Made by a program: the position numbers and the translations under genes
Notes under the pieces: model-generated
Seen by the model: the letters and a program-made list of their open reading frames with translations, nothing else
What the model was told of the DNA's origin: nothing
The model's database searches: none
Assembly (NCBI GenBank): GCA_003665825.1
Contig: QPFY01000004.1
Span: 1,798,001 to 1,862,000 of the forward strand
Length of the DNA stretch: 64,000 nt
Direction: 5' to 3'
Origin: Microbotryum silenes-acaulis
Lineage: Eukaryota; Basidiomycota; Microbotryomycetes; Microbotryales; Microbotryaceae
Shown: piece after piece, positions 1-10,565 of the stretch
How the letters are laid out: every line of letters begins with the position of its first letter
Numbering within the stretch: position 1 is the stretch's first letter

Positions 1-1414
1 AAAGCGAATTCTTTCAACGAAGGTGTCGAATAAGCCGTACGTCGTAAAGTCCTTCCCGATTTTCGCGTCGTACTTTGTAAATGTACGTTGGACGATTTTT
101 GAGGGGTTAATTCTTGGTCGGATGAAGAATCGACGAGATCACCTATTGTAGAGATATCGTCTTCCGAGGTGTAAGCGAATGACGGTTGGGCATAAGCGGA
201 AGGGGAAGCGGTGCCTGCTCTTTGTTGCGGGTGGGGTTGGAAAGTAGGAGAGCAGGGATAGGAGTGAGGAGGTTGATCATGTCCATGGTGATCCATTGTA
301 GGGAAGGGGTACATTCCCATGGTGCTTGGACCGCCGTAAGGTGATGCGGAGTGGTGCATTGGTGAAGGCGCGGGCGCAGAGGTTGTAGAAGGTCCATCTT
401 CGGACTTGGCGAGGGCTGTGGGAAAGAATTTGCGGCATCCTGCTTAGTACTACGACTCTTGGAATCTAGTGCTGAGCTCTTCTGACTCACCGATCGTTCC
501 TTTGACAGCCGCCTCCCTGAAAATTGAAGAGAATCGTCAGCTCGAGCGAATTTTCGCCGGCCGACACGAAAGATGATTCACTCACCAAAGCACACTGATC
601 GCCTCGCCCGAGTTTCTGAGGATCCCCACCTCGCGTTCGATCTTGACCAGGTCCTCGAGCACGGCCCATACGACGACCATGATACGCTGACGCAGGTGGA
701 AGGTCATGTCGAGCCATAGGATGATGCCGACGCAGAATTGGAACAGGCGCCAGAGTAATTCGGGGAACTGCGTGATCAGGGTTTTCCGATCCGAGACGTC
801 AGCTTCGAAAGTCGATGCAATTCTAAAGATAACCTATCCTCCAATATCGCACTCACCCTCGATTCTTTGAACGCCTTCGCCGCTCGTACGGCGCCACTGA
901 CAACACCGGCTCGCCACTGTTCTCTCCTCTCCTTTTCCGTGAGCTGTCGACCACCACGATGATCGACCTGTTGCTGGAAATATCGTGGGTCGTCATATTG
1001 TTCGATTCCCAATCGGTTGTGGTGCCCGACCTTGGCTGCTGCGAGAAGGGCACTGGGTACTTTGAGGACGACCGGGTGCGCGCACGACGGACACTCGGTC
1101 GAGAGTTGCAGTTGGGCTTCCGGAACACTCGCGCTGACGGCGCTGTATTGCGATGGATGACGCGAGGCGACGACTTGGTTTGAGTGGTGATAGTATTGTT
1201 GTTGTTGTTGATGATGATGATGTTGGCGTTGCTGGTCGATTAGGGGGAGGTCGGTCGTACTAGCGCTGGAATTGGTTCGCGATGGAACGGGCGGTGCGAT
1301 CGGCTTGAGGCCACTGGGCGTGGAGGATCCATGCTGATTGCCACCTTTGAGGGGCGACGACACGAGACCGTACAGACCACTGAAGCTGACACTAGGGACC
1401 AAAGTCTTGGACAT
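1..1414 (-). CDS. Uncharacterised membrane-associated protein, 3' end beyond window
   Basis: Function not recognised. In transcript order the exons are 1414-857, 767-586, 516-491 and 415 to the left edge, and all phases join. The N-terminal exon encodes a Ser/Pro/Gln/His-rich segment with a His/Gln run, then a CxxC element (CPSCAHPVVLKVP) and an Arg/Lys-rich helix. Exon 2 encodes a strongly hydrophobic stretch (LLWRLFQFCVGIILWLDMTF) followed by an amphipathic segment, which suggests one membrane helix or a membrane-associated hairpin. The last visible exon is Ser/Pro/His-rich and still open at position 1. The start at 1414 (MSKTLVPS) is preferred; the same frame is open to another ATG at 1540. 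Exon 3 is only 26 nt. The fragment could be a fungal-specific scaffold or membrane protein, but nothing visible fixes its role. Confidence 0.6.
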
Positions 1415-2789
1415 CTTTTGAGGAATCGTTGAGTTGAAGTGCGAGCGAAAGAGAGGGCGAGCGCGGTGTTTGTCCGACTCGGAAACACGTGCGAAAGCGA
1501 TTCCCCGAGACGAGACTGGGGACGCCTGCACGATAGGCAAAGTGCTATCGCCGAAAGAAGGGGCGGATACGTAGGCGATAACACTAGCCTGGTTGGAGCA
1601 AGCTTCGACTTTTCCTAGTGCCTCTTCGAGTTGGGTGAGGTTGGTGGTTTGAACGTTCTAGTGTTGGACGGGTAGGGAGTCGGAACCCAACGAGATAGAA
1701 CATTCGCGGTTAAGACTTAAGAGAGAGCGCCTCCGAGTTGCGCATGCTCGAGCACAACCTCCCTCGGGCTTCGCGTCTCCGAACAGCCGGGCGGACGGCG
1801 ACGGGTGACCGTGACAGCAGTGCCAGACGTGACGTTGCTTGCGAACTTTCTTCCCGCATCTGATCCAGTCGAAGAACTCTTTCACTACAACGCCCTCTAT
1901 TATCGCCCTATGCGAAAACCCTCATGGTACCCAATGTTATTACCGGCGCCGTCGGCGCTCCGCGGAGATGGCAGGACACTGTCGGCGATCACAACCGTCC
2001 GGCCGGCCGGGTGAATGTCGTCGACGTCACTAGCAAATTTGACCCGTATAGGTACCCGTGGTGTTGAGAGTTGAATATTTCCACCACGATTCACTGGTCT
2101 TGAGTCACGAATCCAGAGTCTGAAGTGATAGATGACCTTTGTAGAAGCTTGGGTTGTTTTTCGAGGCCAATGGATGGTCACGTGATCGATCTGGTCGCTG
2201 GTCATTGTCGCACATTGACGCTGATGTAGAACATTGAATGCCCAGCCTAGGAAATTTTAACAGCCCATTTTGACGCTGATGTAGAACATTGAATGCCCAG
2301 CCTAGGAAATTTTACGAGCTTCATGAACGACGGATGCGGACGCCCCTGTCCGGAACGAACGGACCGGGGCAAGGAACTTGGCACCTGGGATATCCGCTTG
2401 GTCGTAGTATCTAGTCTCTCTTCGTAGCTCTTCTCTCTCTCTTCTCCTTCTTCTTCTTCTACAGTTGTAATATTCGATCAATAGTGTTCCTACACCTTGA
2501 CCCGAATCAGCCTTCAGCCTTCACGCTTCGCACTTCGCTTTCCACTTCGAACCTCCTCTCGCATGCGCATCCAAAGTGCTATCGACGTTACGCCTTTCAC
2601 GGTATAGCGTTGGATAGACCTTCCATCCCCCCTCGTTTTATTCTATGATTGTTGCTTCCCTACTATTGGGTCTTGGCTCTGACACACCGGTGTTCGTTCG
2701 TGTAAAGACGAACGAAGCATACGAACGGTGATTGTGCCGTTGCCGAAGGAGGTCCGATCTGAAGATAGTCGCTCTGGAATCTTGACTAT
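1415..2789. other. Intergenic region, no supported gene
   Basis: Holds the upstream region of the left-edge gene, a 45-bp direct repeat pair (2215-2314) and a CT-rich stretch around 2413-2460, which would suit a fungal promoter for a rightward transcript. The first ATG of a short hydrophobic peptide on + lies at 2645, just ahead of the broken metalloprotease fragment, and may be its old signal peptide. Other open frames here are short and of poor composition. Confidence 0.5.
2215..2314. repeat. 45-bp direct repeat, two copies
   Basis: Copy 1 spans 2215-2259 and copy 2 spans 2270-2314. The copies look identical and are separated by 10 bp, giving a 55-bp period. They lie outside any recognised coding sequence, between the left-edge gene and the broken metalloprotease. 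Confidence 0.9.
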
Positions 2790-3254
2790 GACACGGTCCA
2801 GGCCGTCAGGTTGACATTCTTCAGTGTTTTGGGCAAATCTGCGTCGAGGTATCACCCACTTCCGAGGTGATTGGCTTCGAACGAACCGGGCCCTCAAGCG
2901 AGTTTCAAGTTGAACGCGGCGATCGCCAGCAGTGGGTTCGACGGTCAGAGGACCACCGCCCCCATGACTCCGGTCGTGCACATGATGAAAATCCAGGTTT
3001 TCTCCCACGTGTATCGAAACGAGAACAGTAAGTTCCCATCATCAGCTGCGACCACTTGAAATTTGTTTGTCGAGCTTTACCTCGAGCATCGCCATCTCGC
3101 TAACCTATATCTCGTTTCCCCATGCCATACCGCCACCATCCTCTTCCATCGTCACTTCCCCAGCCATCGACAGCGGCAACGTGTCCCCTGCTGCCGTGGC
3201 AGGTTAGATCGTCACGCTGAACAGCGGCTACCGTCCGAGTGGGTTCAACTTTTA
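2790..3254 (+). pseudogene. Broken N-terminal half of an M43 metalloprotease gene
   Basis: Two blocks on + match the propeptide and early catalytic part of the intact gene at 3732-5593. Block 1 (about 2898-3027) reads SFKLNAAIASSGF ... KIQVFSHVYRNEN, against VKLSAAIAAAG ... KIKVYFHVLRKDT in the intact gene. Block 2 (3164-3254) reads GNVSPAAVAG-stop-IVTLNSGYRPSGFNF, against GNLSPRAIAGQIAALNADFRTSGFNF. The intron between the blocks sits at the same codon position and phase (donor 3028, acceptor 3163), as does the donor after the second block. A TAG at 3205-3207 replaces the conserved Gln codon. No zinc-site exon follows, so the copy is both interrupted and truncated. It lies tail-to-tail with the intact gene at 3732-5593. 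Confidence 0.8.
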
Positions 3255-3731
3255 GTGAGTAGCTGAGAATCTTCTTCGTGCCCCAGATCCGCACCGCTGC
3301 ATGGGAGCAAGCTGAGGGCGTCCCCGGTGAGCCGGTTGCACACTAATTTTGCCCACGCAGGGGGGATCCGACCATAGGAGGATTCCCGGGATTTAGTGAC
3401 CTTTTCGCCATTGGTAGGGGTGGATGTAGAATACATCTCTAGTCTCTAGGCATTACAGGACGGATGTACCTAAGCTTAAGAAGGTGGTAAGGTCCGTCGG
3501 TGCAGACCCTTCCCTGTTCGCCGAAGTAGCTCCCGTAGATCAAATCGCTTCCAGATCGCTTCTGAAGACATGTCAAGAGATGCATTCCAGCGTGCAGAAG
3601 GTATAAGAGCCAGCTCAATTGTATAATCAGGCTACAAGTGGATGATAGATAGGAGGTGACGTGAGAATAGCTCGTCGTAGGCTGGTACCGAGGAGAAGTA
3701 AGGATACACGGATTGGGGGAGAAATACCCGA
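3255..3731. other. Gap between metalloprotease relic and intact copy
   Basis: No catalytic half of the broken M43 gene could be found here on either strand. The only open frames are short and unremarkable. The gap holds the 3' flank of the intact leftward gene. Confidence 0.5.
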
Positions 3732-5593
3732 TCAAAGTTTACGGTACTGCTGGGACGCTGCAACCATTCGAAGAGCTTGTCCAGACGTGAATTGAGACAT
3801 GCATCCATCGTAACTGTAGTCCATACTATTTAGAAGAGAAGGAGGTGGATGGTTTTGGTCAGCAATCTGCGGTGAAGTAGCTGCAAGGGATGGAGAAACT
3901 CGGTGATTGCGGAAGCGTCCACGAGGGCTCGGCACAGCAAGGAAGGTGTGAACTTGCAAATTGCTGATTGGATCCAAACCAGGGGACGAAACACACGAGT
4001 CGCGGCCGGTTGGGCAACCGTACGCCGGGCTAGCTTCGGCTGGAGCTTTTAGAGGAGGAGCGCGCGGAGAAAGTCAGGGGCCGGATCCTCGTAGTAAGCT
4101 CGGATAGCGCGCCGATACGAGAAACTCACTGTCGGAGACTCCATCACCAGCTCCGGTGCAGCCTCCTTGGAACGTATGGTAGAGACTTTGAGAGAAAATC
4201 CTTCAGAGTCAGCGGATTGAAGTCAAGCGCTTGTGCACGCAGAGCCACCACCGTCCAAGAGGCACGTCGAGATTCACTTACCCGAGCCAATGACCGGTCT
4301 AAAGCAAGCATCAGACACCAGAACACCTTCTTCGTCAGCAGGGACCACGGAAACAGAAATGATCTGGAGCGTTTAGTCCTGTGAAAAGCCCGACCCACCT
4401 CGTGCTGTGATCGGAGCAAGGGGCAAGGGTCACGAAAATGATCAAATGCGTTTCACAGAGTCAGTATCGCAGTGAGGCTCAGGTTCAGCTCGGACCCTAA
4501 GCTCACCGTCACTGTTCGGCCGAGATTGTAGTTGGTGGTGCTTCCTCCAGGGACGGACGAGAACTAAGCTTGGCACGAGCAGCCGTCAGGTTTCGCACTT
4601 TCGTAGCGGAGAGACGCTCTTTCCTCTGAGCGGGAAAGCCACACTCACCAAAAAGACGACGCCATCATCCTTGTTGGCAGTGCGCGAGTTGGGCGAAATC
4701 GAGAAAGGCAATGTCGCGTAACCGAGTAGGCCTTTTCCGGCACCCTTGACGAAGCCGACCGAGTAGAGGTTGAGGTCCGAAGGCCCGCCTTTGTACAATT
4801 GGTTCTTCATCGCTGTTTGTTGAGTCGATCCGGGTCCGGTGCTCTCAAAGTAGTCGCGGTTCGTCGTAAAATCTGTTCCGGCAAGGCTGCGGCGCAGCGA
4901 GAACGGCGGGAGCAAGATTCTAGAAATTAGGGATCGGGTCTTCGAATGTGGGCCCTGCACGAGGTGCCTGATACGACGTACGTAAAATTGAACCCACTCG
5001 TACGAAAATCGGCATTTAACGCAGCAATCTGGCCCGCGATGGCACGAGGCGACAAGTTGCCTCCGGCCACGGCTATAAATTCGGGGCGATGGAGGCACAA
5101 GGCACGGGCCAAGACGGACAAGGGGAATTAGTCAGCGAAATTGCGCCAAGATAGACAATGAAAAAAAATCGAAGTGGCGACGAATGAATTAGGTCTCAAA
5201 CTCAAGCTCACTGGTGTCTTTTCGGAGGACGTGGAAGTAGACCTTGATCTGCTTCGGTGCCACGACCGTCGTGACGGCCGCTCTATGGTTGCCAGAGTCG
5301 GAAGACGAGCTGATCAAAGCTCCGCGCCCCGCGGCAGCGATCGCCGCCGACAACTTGACTGTCGCTTGCTTACTGTAGGTTACACGAGAAAGATGAAAAG
5401 ATCAGAACCGGCGTCGAACTGATATTGAACTCGAGTAGACTGACATAACGGCTTCTGATGCAGCATCGGGCTTGCTGCCTTCGTTGCCACATCTTCTCGC
5501 GTCTTTGATCTGGGCGATCGCCCCGAAAGCCACAGATGGTCCCAGCGCGACGACGGCCAGCGAGAGCAGACTCAGCTTGCTCAGGAACAGCAT
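3732..5593 (-). CDS. Secreted M43-family zinc metalloprotease, copy A (318 aa)
   Basis: Extracellular zinc endopeptidase of the pappalysin-like M43 family, typical of fungal secreted MEP proteases. Exons in transcript order: 5593-5445, 5372-5212, 5072-4982, 4886-4649, 4563-4507, 4404-4399, 4298-4282, 4185-4130, 4045-3958, 3825-3732; phases close on 318 aa. Residues 1-24 form a signal peptide (MLFLSKLSLLSLAVVALGPS) followed by a short propeptide. The zinc site is HETGHWLGLYH (H233, E234, H237, H243), followed by the family's TFQGGC. DTPAEASPA and a Met-turn NFMDYS (Met289) also fit. The His-Glu pair is carried by a 6-nt exon (4404-4399). The last intron has a GC donor (GCAAGT at 3957). Copy B has the same layout; copy C is more distant. 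It is likely active; substrate unknown. Confidence 0.9.
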
Positions 5594-6579
5594 TTCTCAA
5601 GAGGCGAAGACCTCAGCTGCCAGCGTTTGTCTGAGAGAAATGAAGGAAGATGAGGAGGATACAGAGAGAAGTTAGAGAAAGGGAGAGGATCTGTCCAGAG
5701 TCCTATGCCGGGTCTCGAATGGACGGATCCCGATCATTCGATGGGCAAGCGAAAATGGACTTCAGCCGCATTAGGACAGTCTGAGCCGTCGCGCCTGCAG
5801 TCGGCGGCGGAAGGGCATCCAGGCCGGCAGCGGGTGCCTTTGTCCCAAACTCGACGATTGATATGATCTGAGCTCTCTTTGAACCGTAGGTTGGACCAAG
5901 TTGATGCTTTCGGAGAGTATAGGGCTGTTCCATCCCCTTCAAATTCAGAATTATGATTAATGACTAGTTGTAGATGTCTACGGCCTCTCCCGCCGCCGCC
6001 CGCCGGCGCGAGCCGCCTCGAGCCTCGATCGCGCGCCCCGCTTTCACAGCCCTCCCTCGTTCTCTGCCATTAGCTCATCTATCATCTTCGGCTCACAGGC
6101 TTATGTATATCGTGCCAGGGACTCAGAGTTATAACAGTTTTAAGCCCAACGACCTACCAGCGGCGGATGTCAACAACGTGGCCGATGAAAGGGTGTCCAC
6201 CCGTCTAGTACCCCCTCCTTCATCACAGCCGAGCAATTAGCTTGTGGCGAAATGACTCAGAAGCGGAGAATCAAACCTGTATCCACAGAGAATAGGAGGA
6301 AAGGTCAGCTCACTCGTTGCGTATGCTCAATTGCCAATGCATAGATGAAGAGTATCGAAGCGAATGACAGGGGCGGCGAATCGCCTCAAACAGCTCCAGT
6401 CGAAATGGCTCAATTGGCAAACACTTCATTCAATTTTGATTCTACACATGTGTACTTTGCTATTTCCTTCTCAAACCTTCTTTGTACGATATACCACCAC
6501 AACATCCATGTACAAAACTCGACTCCAGCGACTCTGCTCACACTCCGAAACGTCCGCTCCGTCTCACTCTTCTCACCGA
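5594..6579. other. Intergenic region between two M43 genes
   Basis: Contains the promoter of copy A and the 3' flank of copy B. An open frame on + at 5974-6240 (88 codons, Ser/Pro/Ala-rich, no recognisable motif) and one on - at 5703-5942 are not supported as genes. Confidence 0.4.
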
Positions 6580-8353
6580 TCAGAGGCCACGGTAAGTCTC
6601 GAGCTGCGAGATGAGACGTGTAGATTGACCGGACGTGAAGTTGTCCATACAGTTGTCGTACGAGTAGTCCATCTTTTTGGGTTTGAGTAAAGAGGTGCAG
6701 GAGGTGAAGATATCGCAAAAATAGGGCCAAAATGCCGGAAGTCAGCTTTGGGCGATTGACAACGAGTAACGTGCACGCAGAGCAACGATACATGGAGAGC
6801 TAACGTACGTAGTTGGTCACAGGGTCGATTCCAGCCGAACTGCATGTGTCACGACCCGTGGGGCACCCACTTGCAGGAGATGCTTCGGCGGGAGCTGAGG
6901 AGAAGGTTGAAGGCGTGAGCGCGCCGGCCTGAGCGGCAAGCATGGTGGACAGAGGAGCGTCCGACAACAAGGTAATGTACTCACTGTCAGCAACAAAGTC
7001 ACCACTTCCCGTGCAGCCGCCTTGGAAGGTGTGGTAGAGGCTACAAGCGGAAGGAGGTGTCAGCTGCTCCGCTCGAGATGGCTGCGCAGCTCCTATAATC
7101 CGACCACGACAATGGTTTCGGAGGATTAAGAACATCGTAAGGTAGTACTCACCCAACCCAGTGACCAACCTGTGAAAAAGTTAAAGCAGAAGGTTGGCAC
7201 ACTCCTCATGCAGTCGAGTTGACCAAAGGAAGGTGAGTCTCAACTCACTTCGTGGGTCACGGTCTTGCCTTGGTTGCTGGCAACAGAAAGGGGGTGCGGT
7301 GTTCAGTGATTGAGAAGGGGTGCACGTTTCTTGATACACTCAAACTCACTAGTTCCGCGTAGCACCTCCCGGGACCGAAGAGTACTGCGTGCGGAAAGGC
7401 GGGTGATTAGCAAGGCTTGGGGTTACCGCGGTTGCAGAGCCTTGAACTGGCTCACCAAGAAAACGACACCGTCGTCCTTGGGGGCCCCACTGTACGACTC
7501 GGGGAAAGTAGCGTATCCCAAGAGTCCTAAACGCCAGGTATCATCGAGTCAGCAAAGGCAGGGGACAGGAGCAAGGCGAGCGGCACGCCGAAAAGGGACC
7601 GCTCTTGCCACACCAAGACGCACCTTGTCCGGAACCGGCGACGAAGCCAACACTGGTGCAAGATCACCAAGGTCGAGAGAAGTTGCACCGAGTCAGAATC
7701 AAATGGGGACTCGTACTTGTGTCCACAGTGAAAATCCAAAATTACCTGTACAGGTTCAGAGTGGCAACCGTGCCTTTGCGGAGGGCATTCTTCATGGCGG
7801 TTTGTTGGCTCGTAGAGGGTCCAGCGTTGGTGAACCAGTCTTTGTTGACGGTGTAATCGGAGCCGGCGAGAGTGAAGGACACGCCAGAGTCGGCGAAACC
7901 TTGGTTCAAGACCGAGATTTGCGAGTTGATGGTGGCGGCCGAGATGTAGCCGTTGCGCGTCGAAGTGCCTGTTTATGTTACAAACATCGGAACCATGATC
8001 AGGTCAATACGAACGGGTAATATAACGAGAGTGAGATGAGTGCGTTGGCCGCACGTACCAGTAGCGTTCTGGATCACGTGAAAGTACACAGGAACGTTCT
8101 TGGTGGCAACGACAGCGGCGATGGCGGCTTGGCGACTGGTCGCAGAACCGCTACCACGAGCAGAGGCGATGCGAGCCTCGAGAGCAGCAACCTTGGCAGC
8201 GATAACCTTTTCAGCCGCGGCGTCGGGGGTCTTGGTCGTACCGCAGACGCGAGGGTCCGAGACGGGCTTGAGCTGGCTCGAGCTGCCCGTGTTAGGGGCT
8301 GCGGCGACGGAGACGACGAGAGCGGCCGCAGCGAGGAAAGAGAAGGAGCGCAT
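6580..8353 (-). CDS. Secreted M43-family zinc metalloprotease, copy B (310 aa)
   Basis: Paralogue of copy A. Exons: 8353-8059, 7968-7746, 7652-7624, 7526-7456, 7384-7350, 7276-7249, 7169-7153, 7040-6985, 6894-6809, 6672-6580; phases close on 310 aa. The start at 8353 is chosen because it begins a clear signal peptide (MRSFSFLAAAALVVSVAAA); the upstream open frame has none. The zinc motif HEVGHWVGLYHTFQGGC (H226, E227, H230, H236) spans four exons, and DTPAEASPASGCPTGRDTC and the Met-turn MDYSYDNC (Met281) are intact. Exons of 17, 28 and 29 nt make the catalytic region highly fragmented. Unlike copy A, His-Glu is at the end of a 28-nt exon rather than on its own microexon. Likely role: extracellular protein breakdown. 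Confidence 0.92.
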
Positions 8354-10565
8354 GGTGGAGGATGAAAGAGTTGAAGGAAGGGTTGTGATGAGTAGGAAAG
8401 AAAGAAGGGAGCGAACCGGTCGATCCAACTTCGAGTGCTTCAGGATGTACACTACATGCTCATCGATTGCGACCGCGAGGTTCGGGGGAAATAAATCGGA
8501 AGAAGCTTTCGCGCCTGGCGGCCGAGTTTTGCCGGCGTTCCTAAGATGAGGCAAGGTCAGACTTCTAGTCCTACTGCAAGCGTCCCCGCCTATTCCTCGC
8601 GTTCACCATGCGGTTTGTTTGATCGCCTTGCGTCCAGGGGACGAGAGCAGCTGTTTGACCCGTTCCTAAACATCGTGATTCGGAACCCGAGGACGGAAGC
8701 GCCTTCGCTCGAATTTGCGCTAGCGCCGGATTCCGAGTGACCTGGCCCCCTTGATCGGCGCTAGATTGATTGCGCGCATCATTCGGGCGTGCCCGCGCTT
8801 GCCGCCCGCCTGGCACTGCAGCAGACGGGCACTTGTAGTGGTCTGTGCCGTTGGCAAGCTCGTAGCAACGGTCGAAAATGCTGCAGCAAGCACGAGGGTC
8901 GCTCGGGCAGTCGCCTTTTCGCCGGCTTCAGCTGCCCTTCCTCGATACTGTTTCGCGTTGTGGGGCACCTCGCGCTCTGGGCGAGACCGGCCCAGCTGAG
9001 TACTCCCTGTCTCCCACATTTTTTTGCGATAGCTGAGCGCTTGAATGTGGCACCCCACACTTCGCCCTTTCAGAATGTGATTGATAATAACTGGGCAAGG
9101 CCCCACCCGAATAATTGTGGCGATCAGCTGCGATAGAGGTAACGTCACAGCTGAAAATGAATCACACTGCAGGTTTCGGCCGCTTCGAACGTCCTGCTTT
9201 TTTTCAAGAGATCTTCAATTGATTACCATGTGGGCCCGCATTTTGCATGTGATCTCTAGAAAAATCGTGTGGTGTTAGGCATAAAGCACTTTGGACCACT
9301 ACCTATAAACTCGCTTCTTCGCTCGGTCAACGCCCAGATTGGCGTTGCGCTAGTCGCTGCCGCGGCGTGTAACTTTGGGAGAAAAAAGGCTTGGAAGGTA
9401 CGACCCGGTAAGCCTGGCCAGGCATTATTGCCATGCGTTGCATCGGATCCCGCCCGCCCTCGGGGTTTTTAGCTCCTGTTTCAAAAAAAGGTTGATGACC
9501 CTCACCGCGCGATCAGGTGGAGGCTGCCTTTGAAGAAGCGCAAGTTTCAAACATCGCTCGGCAACCCGGCAATCATCGCTTCCGTCCCACGACGCTAGGT
9601 TGTACGCGCGCCGCATGTTTGTGCAAAAAGGCAAACGCGATGTCACTTTGCCACTTCCGACCTTCGTCTCTCAGATAAGCAGCTCGGTGACGTATTTGAT
9701 CAGCCGGTCCAGGGGTCTGATTGCCCACTGCATGCTTGGTGAGATCTTCGAACAAGCGCCGGCAATCCGGACGTCGATGATGTTCAGCGTTCTCGTTTCG
9801 GGAAGGCCAGCGGTTTTTTTCTCGAACCAGATAACAGGTGCAGTCACTAGAGTAGTAGTACGCATTACGCTGGCCAAGTTGCGAATACTTTGCCGACCCT
9901 CTGATAAGCGAGTTGGAAATGGAGGCGATGCAATCCCGAACGGCAGCCCGGTCGCGTGTCGCCAGAGCACTGCCAGAGCACTGCCAGAGCCCTTCTTGGC
10001 AAGCGCGCGTGAGCGATCCAATCGCGCAATGCCTGGCACTTTCACTGCCACAAGTAGTAAGGTAGAGTCGATCTTCCCCTAGCCATCGACCATCTCTATG
10101 CCGGCATGTCGTTTCATCAGTCACTCCAGGTGCAATCACTGGCATAGTCACTCAGGACCTCGATACGTACCGGTGTCTCTCCGAGGCGGACAGGTACTAC
10201 ACTGGACGTACCCGCCGCATGTGAAGAGGACAGCGCTACGTGGAGGAAAGGGGCTGTAGGCGAGCAAGCCCTGGTGACGTGGCGTGTTGCCGACTCCTTC
10301 CCTCTTTTGTGGATATCTCTGCTTGTCGGTGTATTTGTGCTCCATATGTTCTCGTACTTGTCTACTCAGGTCCTGGGAATTGGACAAATCTCGGAAATAC
10401 GATCATTCGAGCAGGCTCTGACGGTCAGGGAAAGTCTGGCCGATCGTGGCCGATCGTGTCCGTTCGGTGTTCGAGATACGATGCAGTGTTTCATTTCTTA
10501 CAACATACATAATGGATCCGATGAAAACCTCGCGCGCCAGTCGAGCCTCGTGCCGAACCCCGACA
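8354..10565. other. 2.2-kb region without a recognised gene
   Basis: Upstream side of copy B and 3' flank of HUS1. Long overlapping open frames occur on both strands between about 9573 and 10151 (192 codons on -, 160 and 126 codons in other frames), but none has recognisable domains, a convincing start context or intron signals. An 11-bp minisatellite lies at 9961-9993. This could be a decayed gene or mobile element, but I cannot support either from sequence alone. Confidence 0.4.
9961..9993. repeat. 11-bp minisatellite, three units
   Basis: The unit GCCAGAGCACT occurs at 9961-9971 and 9972-9982, with a third unit differing at one base at 9983-9993. It falls inside the overlapping open frames of the gene-poor region. 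Confidence 0.8.

Noticed and set aside
8036..8549. Long + frames of 109 and 149 codons
   Set aside because: Antisense to the signal-peptide exon of M43 copy B.
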